Shown here piece by piece: positions 24,205 to 26,673 of a stretch of DNA of 26,673 nucleotides. The stretch is taken from the NCBI GenBank assembly GCA_003162555.1, contig PMNQ01000171.1:18017-44689 (forward strand), read 5' to 3'. A model generated the notes under the pieces. That model was not told the origin of the DNA and searched no databases. It saw only the letters and a program-made list of their open reading frames with translations. Source of the DNA: Gammaproteobacteria bacterium (lineage in GTDB: Bacteria > Pseudomonadota > Gammaproteobacteria > Steroidobacterales > Steroidobacteraceae). How positions within the stretch are numbered: the stretch's first letter is position 1; every line of letters begins with the position of its first letter. The position numbers and the translations under genes are program-made.

Positions 24205-24932
24205 AGGTTGCGCAGCGCCTCGAGGTTCTGGTGAGTACGGAATGTCATGTAGCACAGGAACGCAATCAGTATCAGGTAGTACGCGCCGTAGCGCACACGC
24301 GCATCGAGCGGCACCTCATAGTAACGCGGGTTGTGCTCTGGCACTTCGCCGCGCCAGGCAGCGCGCAGCGAGGCGTAGATCGTCGGCGCCACCATGAACA
24401 GGATTATCAGGAACATCGGGCTGGGGCTCAGCATGAAAGCACCAATCAGCAGCGGCACGCCCACGAACCAGATCTTCGGCGAAAGGATCGCGACGATTCG
24501 CCCGCCGTCGAAGGGCGTAACCGGCACCAGGTTGAACAGATTGATCAAGAACCCTACGTAGGCCAGGGCCAGCAACAACGCGCTCTGTTGCCACTGCGAC
24601 AGCGCCAGCACGATCGCCGCGGCCACGGTGCCAGCGAACGGCCCGGCAAAGGCAATCTCCGCTTCCTGTTTGACTGACAGCGGCTGATCCTTGAGCTCGA
24701 TCCAGGCGCCCACGAAAGGAATGAAGGTCGGCAGTCCGACATTCATGCCGAGCCGCCGGGCCGCCACGTAGTGCCCCATCTCGTGCACCAGCAGCAACAG
24801 CACGAAGCCCACCGCGTACCGCCAGCCGAACAGCATCGCGTAGACACCGACCGACAACAGCATGAAGCCGGCCGATTTGAGCACCGGCCCGAACTTCGCG
24901 AACTTGAACAACAGCAGCAGCGCCTTGATCAT
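24201..24932 (-). CDS. M50-family (site-2-protease-like) membrane metalloprotease
   Basis: A 243-residue inner-membrane protein. The start is the ATG at 24932 (MIKALLLL), overlapping the methyltransferase stop by four bases (ATGA). The zinc motif HEMGH is at residues 50-54 within a hydrophobic helix (FVLLLLVHEMGHYVAARR). The second active-site segment, NLFNLVPVTPFDGGRI, supplies the ligand Asp142. Other membrane helices are near 20-37, 100-117 (with AGPFAG), 119-136, 155-180 and the C-terminus. There is no PDZ or CBS domain, so this is a minimal M50 enzyme of the SREBP-type group, not RseP. It would cleave a membrane-embedded substrate, which is unknown. No anti-sigma factor is adjacent. Similar short M50 proteins are common and mostly unstudied. 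Confidence 0.9.
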   Translation of the reverse strand: MIKALLLLFKFAKFGPVLKSAGFMLLSVGVYAMLFGWRYAVGFVLLLLVHEMGHYVAARRLGMNVGLPTFIPFVGAWIELKDQPLSVKQEAEIAFAGPFAGTVAAAIVLALSQWQQSALLLALAYVGFLINLFNLVPVTPFDGGRIVAILSPKIWFVGVPLLIGAFMLSPSPMFLIILFMVAPTIYASLRAAWRGEVPEHNPRYYEVPLDARVRYGAYYLILIAFLCYMTFRTHQNLEALRNL

Positions 24933-25513
24933 CGTGCCGGCCCGTCCAGATCCCAAAGCGTGACTGGCGCACCGCGCCGCAGCCACATGCCGCAGCCCAG
25001 CGGACGGAAGCCGCGCGCGAGCTCGCGCCGGTACCAGGCCGCGGATCGCAATCCGGGCACACGATCGGTGCGCGACTGATCGCAGTTGCTGCGCCAGTCA
25101 CCGCTGGTGAGCACACCGAAATAAAGTGCGCCGCGGCACACGGCCGTCAGCTTGGCGATCGCCTGGCGCGCCGCACGCGTGTCCAGGTATTGAAGCACGT
25201 CGTAGCAGACCACGAGTTCGTAACGCTCTGCCGCATCGAGCGTCTGCAGCGTGCCATGCTGCCAGCCATAGCGCCGGCACAGGTATTCGCTGGCCTCGAG
25301 GCCCGTGTACTGGGCGCGCGGCAACAGCCGCCGCAGCGGTGCACGCATGAGTCCTACTCCGCAGCCGGCATCGAGGATGCGGACCACGGGCAGGCCCAGG
25401 TAGCGGACACAGGCGGCAATCAGCGTCGCGCGGTCACGCATTTCCGCGCGCGAGGTCACAGCCGTGCGCGGATCATGGTAATAGCGCCGGTAATAGGCTT
25501 CGTCGAATGCCAT
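24929..25513 (-). CDS. Class I SAM-dependent methyltransferase
   Basis: A 194-residue cytoplasmic enzyme and first gene of the five-gene operon. The ATG at 25513 has GGTGGA about 5-10 bases upstream; the longer frame to 25942 runs through the rimO gene and is rejected. Residues 1-40 hold an unusual Tyr-rich opening ([16 protein letters not shown]). SAM motif I is [13 protein letters not shown] (about 45-57), followed by the acidic [13 protein letters not shown] and motif IV-like [13 protein letters not shown]. After that come [13 protein letters not shown] and a C-terminal [15 protein letters not shown]. The fold places it with small-molecule methyltransferases of the Methyltransf_11/23 type; the substrate is not evident. 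The strict four-base coupling to the protease gene is the best functional hint. Confidence 0.85.
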   Translation of the reverse strand: MAFDEAYYRRYYHDPRTAVTSRAEMRDRATLIAACVRYLGLPVVRILDAGCGVGLMRAPLRRLLPRAQYTGLEASEYLCRRYGWQHGTLQTLDAAERYELVVCYDVLQYLDTRAARQAIAKLTAVCRGALYFGVLTSGDWRSNCDQSRTDRVPGLRSAAWYRRELARGFRPLGCGMWLRRGAPVTLWDLDGPAR

Positions 25514-25613
25514 GCCGTCCACCCGCGTGCCGGTCAGGCGCCGCGGCCACTCTGCTGATGATAAGATGATGGCTCTATTGTACTGGACGCGCCGCCTGCC
25601 GGCCCGATCTCCC
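25514..25613. promoter_or_regulatory. Divergent promoter region of the five-gene operon and rimO
   Basis: A 100-bp gap with an AT-rich island at about 25555-25585, uncommon in this GC-rich window. On the leftward strand, TACAAT (five of six to the -10 consensus) and TATCAT (five of six) are present, but no good -35 was found for either. On the rightward strand, TATTGT could be a -10 for rimO. The direct repeat GATGAT-N2-GATGAT lies within the island. No Zur-type palindrome was seen. Confidence 0.35.
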
Positions 25614-26673
25614 ATGAATCCAGCCTCCACGACCGCGCCTGCCGGCCGCAAAAGCAAGCGCGACCCGCGGGGCGGCGCGCCGCGGGGCCGCGCGCCGGCC
25701 GTCGGTTTTGTCAGCCTCGGATGCCCGAAGGCGCTGGTCGATTCGGAACGCATCATCACGGAACTGCGCCTGCGCGGGTACACGATCGCACCCGAATACC
25801 AGGGCGCCGACTTGGTGGTGGTCAACACCTGCGGTTTCATCGAGTCGGCGATTGACGAATCTCTGTCGGCCATCGGCGAGGCGCTCGACCAGAATGGCCG
25901 CGTGGTCGTAACCGGGTGCCTGGGCACGCATCCGGATCGCATCCGCGCCCGTCACCCGAAAGTGCTGGCGATCACCGGCCCGCACGCCACCGAGGCCGTG
26001 CTCGCGGCGGTCAACACGCATCTGCCGCAGCCCCACGATCCGCACATTGATCTGCTGCCGCCGCAGGGCGTGCGCCTCACGCCGCGTCACTACGCCTATC
26101 TGAAAATTTCCGAGGGCTGCAACAACAAGTGCAGTTTCTGCATCATTCCCTCGTTGCGCGGACTGCTCGACAGCCGTCCGCTCGATGAGGTGCTGCGCGA
26201 GGCCGAAATGCTGGTGCGCAGCGGCGTGCGCGAGCTGCTGGTCATCTCGCAGGACACCAGCGCCTACGGGAGCGACCTGCGCTACCGTAAGGTCGAATGG
26301 CGCGGCCGCAGCGTCGACACGCGTTTCATCGATCTGGCGCGCGAGCTCGGCGAACTCGGCGTCTGGGTGCGCCTGCACTACGTGTATCCGTACCCGCATG
26401 TCGATGCGGTGATACCGCTGATGGCGGCGGGCAAGGTGCTGCCATATCTCGACATTCCATTCCAGCATGCGAGCCCCGCGGTGCTCAAACGCATGCGCCG
26501 GCCCGCGCACGCCGAGGACACGCTCGCGCGCATCCACGGCTGGCGGCGCGACTGTCCCGAGCTGACGCTGCGCAGCACTTTTATCGTCGGATTCCCCGGC
26601 GAGAGCGCCGCCGATTTCGAACTGCTGCTGCAATGGCTGGATGAAGCGCAGCTCGATCGCGTCGGCTGCTTCA
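25614..26673 (+). CDS. rimO: Ribosomal protein S12 methylthiotransferase RimO (partial, 3' end outside window)
   Basis: The first 353 codons of a radical-SAM enzyme that adds a methylthio group to the conserved Asp of ribosomal protein S12. The N-terminal UPF0004 domain carries three cluster Cys in [22 protein letters not shown] and TGCLGTHP. The radical-SAM motif is CNNKCSFC with C169, C173 and C176, in [21 protein letters not shown], the RimO form of the signature. [11 protein letters not shown] and [17 protein letters not shown] follow. The sequence runs off the right edge after RVGCF, before the TRAM domain. The ATG at 25614 is chosen; ATGs at 25566 and 25569 are in frame but lie in the promoter island. 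A basic Gly/Arg/Pro-rich extension of about 28 residues precedes the usual start. It diverges from the five-gene operon. Confidence 0.95.
   Translation, partial: MNPASTTAPAGRKSKRDPRGGAPRGRAPAVGFVSLGCPKALVDSERIITELRLRGYTIAPEYQGADLVVVNTCGFIESAIDESLSAIGEALDQNGRVVVTGCLGTHPDRIRARHPKVLAITGPHATEAVLAAVNTHLPQPHDPHIDLLPPQGVRLTPRHYAYLKISEGCNNKCSFCIIPSLRGLLDSRPLDEVLREAEMLVRSGVRELLVISQDTSAYGSDLRYRKVEWRGRSVDTRFIDLARELGELGVWVRLHYVYPYPHVDAVIPLMAAGKVLPYLDIPFQHASPAVLKRMRRPAHAEDTLARIHGWRRDCPELTLRSTFIVGFPGESAADFELLLQWLDEAQLDRVGCF

Noticed and set aside
25540..25600. Zur-type zinc-responsive palindrome before the five-gene operon
   Set aside because: I looked for the AT-rich inverted repeat expected for Zur and found only direct GATGAT repeats, not a dyad.
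25514..25942. Longer start for the methyltransferase, up to 25942
   Set aside because: The extra residues lie antisense to rimO, lack domain character, and the ATG at 25513 has a ribosome-site-like GGTGGA.

Overview
The window is very GC-rich and densely coding, with 22 protein genes, no gap above about 200 bases, and no RNA gene, insertion sequence or CRISPR array that I could see. The gene set points to a Gram-negative proteobacterium, most likely a high-GC gammaproteobacterium. It includes oligopeptidase A next to glutathione reductase, a membrane-anchored FadE of about 815 residues, an Mla-type outer-membrane lipid transporter, ExeA/GspB of type II secretion, and RimO. A lineage near Steroidobacteraceae, Nevskiales or Xanthomonadales is a guess from gene content only.

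Layout. (1) 58-3334: secreted surface proteins. Two DUF11-type genes run leftward and a CshA-like fibrillar adhesin gene runs rightward from a shared control region that carries a 7+7 bp dyad and an 8-bp direct repeat. (2) 3371-6807: prlC (leftward) and gor (rightward), back to back with a 47-bp gap containing a 17-bp near-palindrome. (3) 6836-10302: a leftward four-gene Mla/MCE lipid ABC transporter operon (STAS-permease fusion, ATPase, MlaD-like protein, auxiliary lipoprotein) with overlapping genes. (4) 10476-16348: rightward mdh, fadE, exeA and gspB. (5) 16369-17601: a leftward ferredoxin-reductase-type flavoprotein. (6) 17806-20152: a Ser/Thr kinase with a degenerate receiver domain, overlapping a CheA-like ATPase. 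(7) 20210-21352: a family-4 glycosyltransferase with its own promoter and a dyad just before its start codon. (8) 25513 down to 21366, leftward: methyltransferase, M50 membrane protease, an unrecognised 144-residue protein, a COG0523 metal-chaperone GTPase and a WD40 propeller. All four junctions overlap by exactly four bases. (9) 25614 to the right edge: rimO, divergent from that operon and cut by the window end.

How it fits together. Much of the window concerns the cell envelope: adhesins, lipid transport, secretion accessory ATPase, a membrane protease and a glycosyltransferase. The rest is central metabolism and redox (malate dehydrogenase, fatty-acid oxidation, glutathione reductase). 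The two most promising candidates for undescribed systems are the five-gene, tightly coupled COG0523/WD40/M50 operon and the kinase plus CheA-like pair, in which the classical phosphoacceptor positions appear to be lost. All function calls rest on motifs read by eye. No database search was made.
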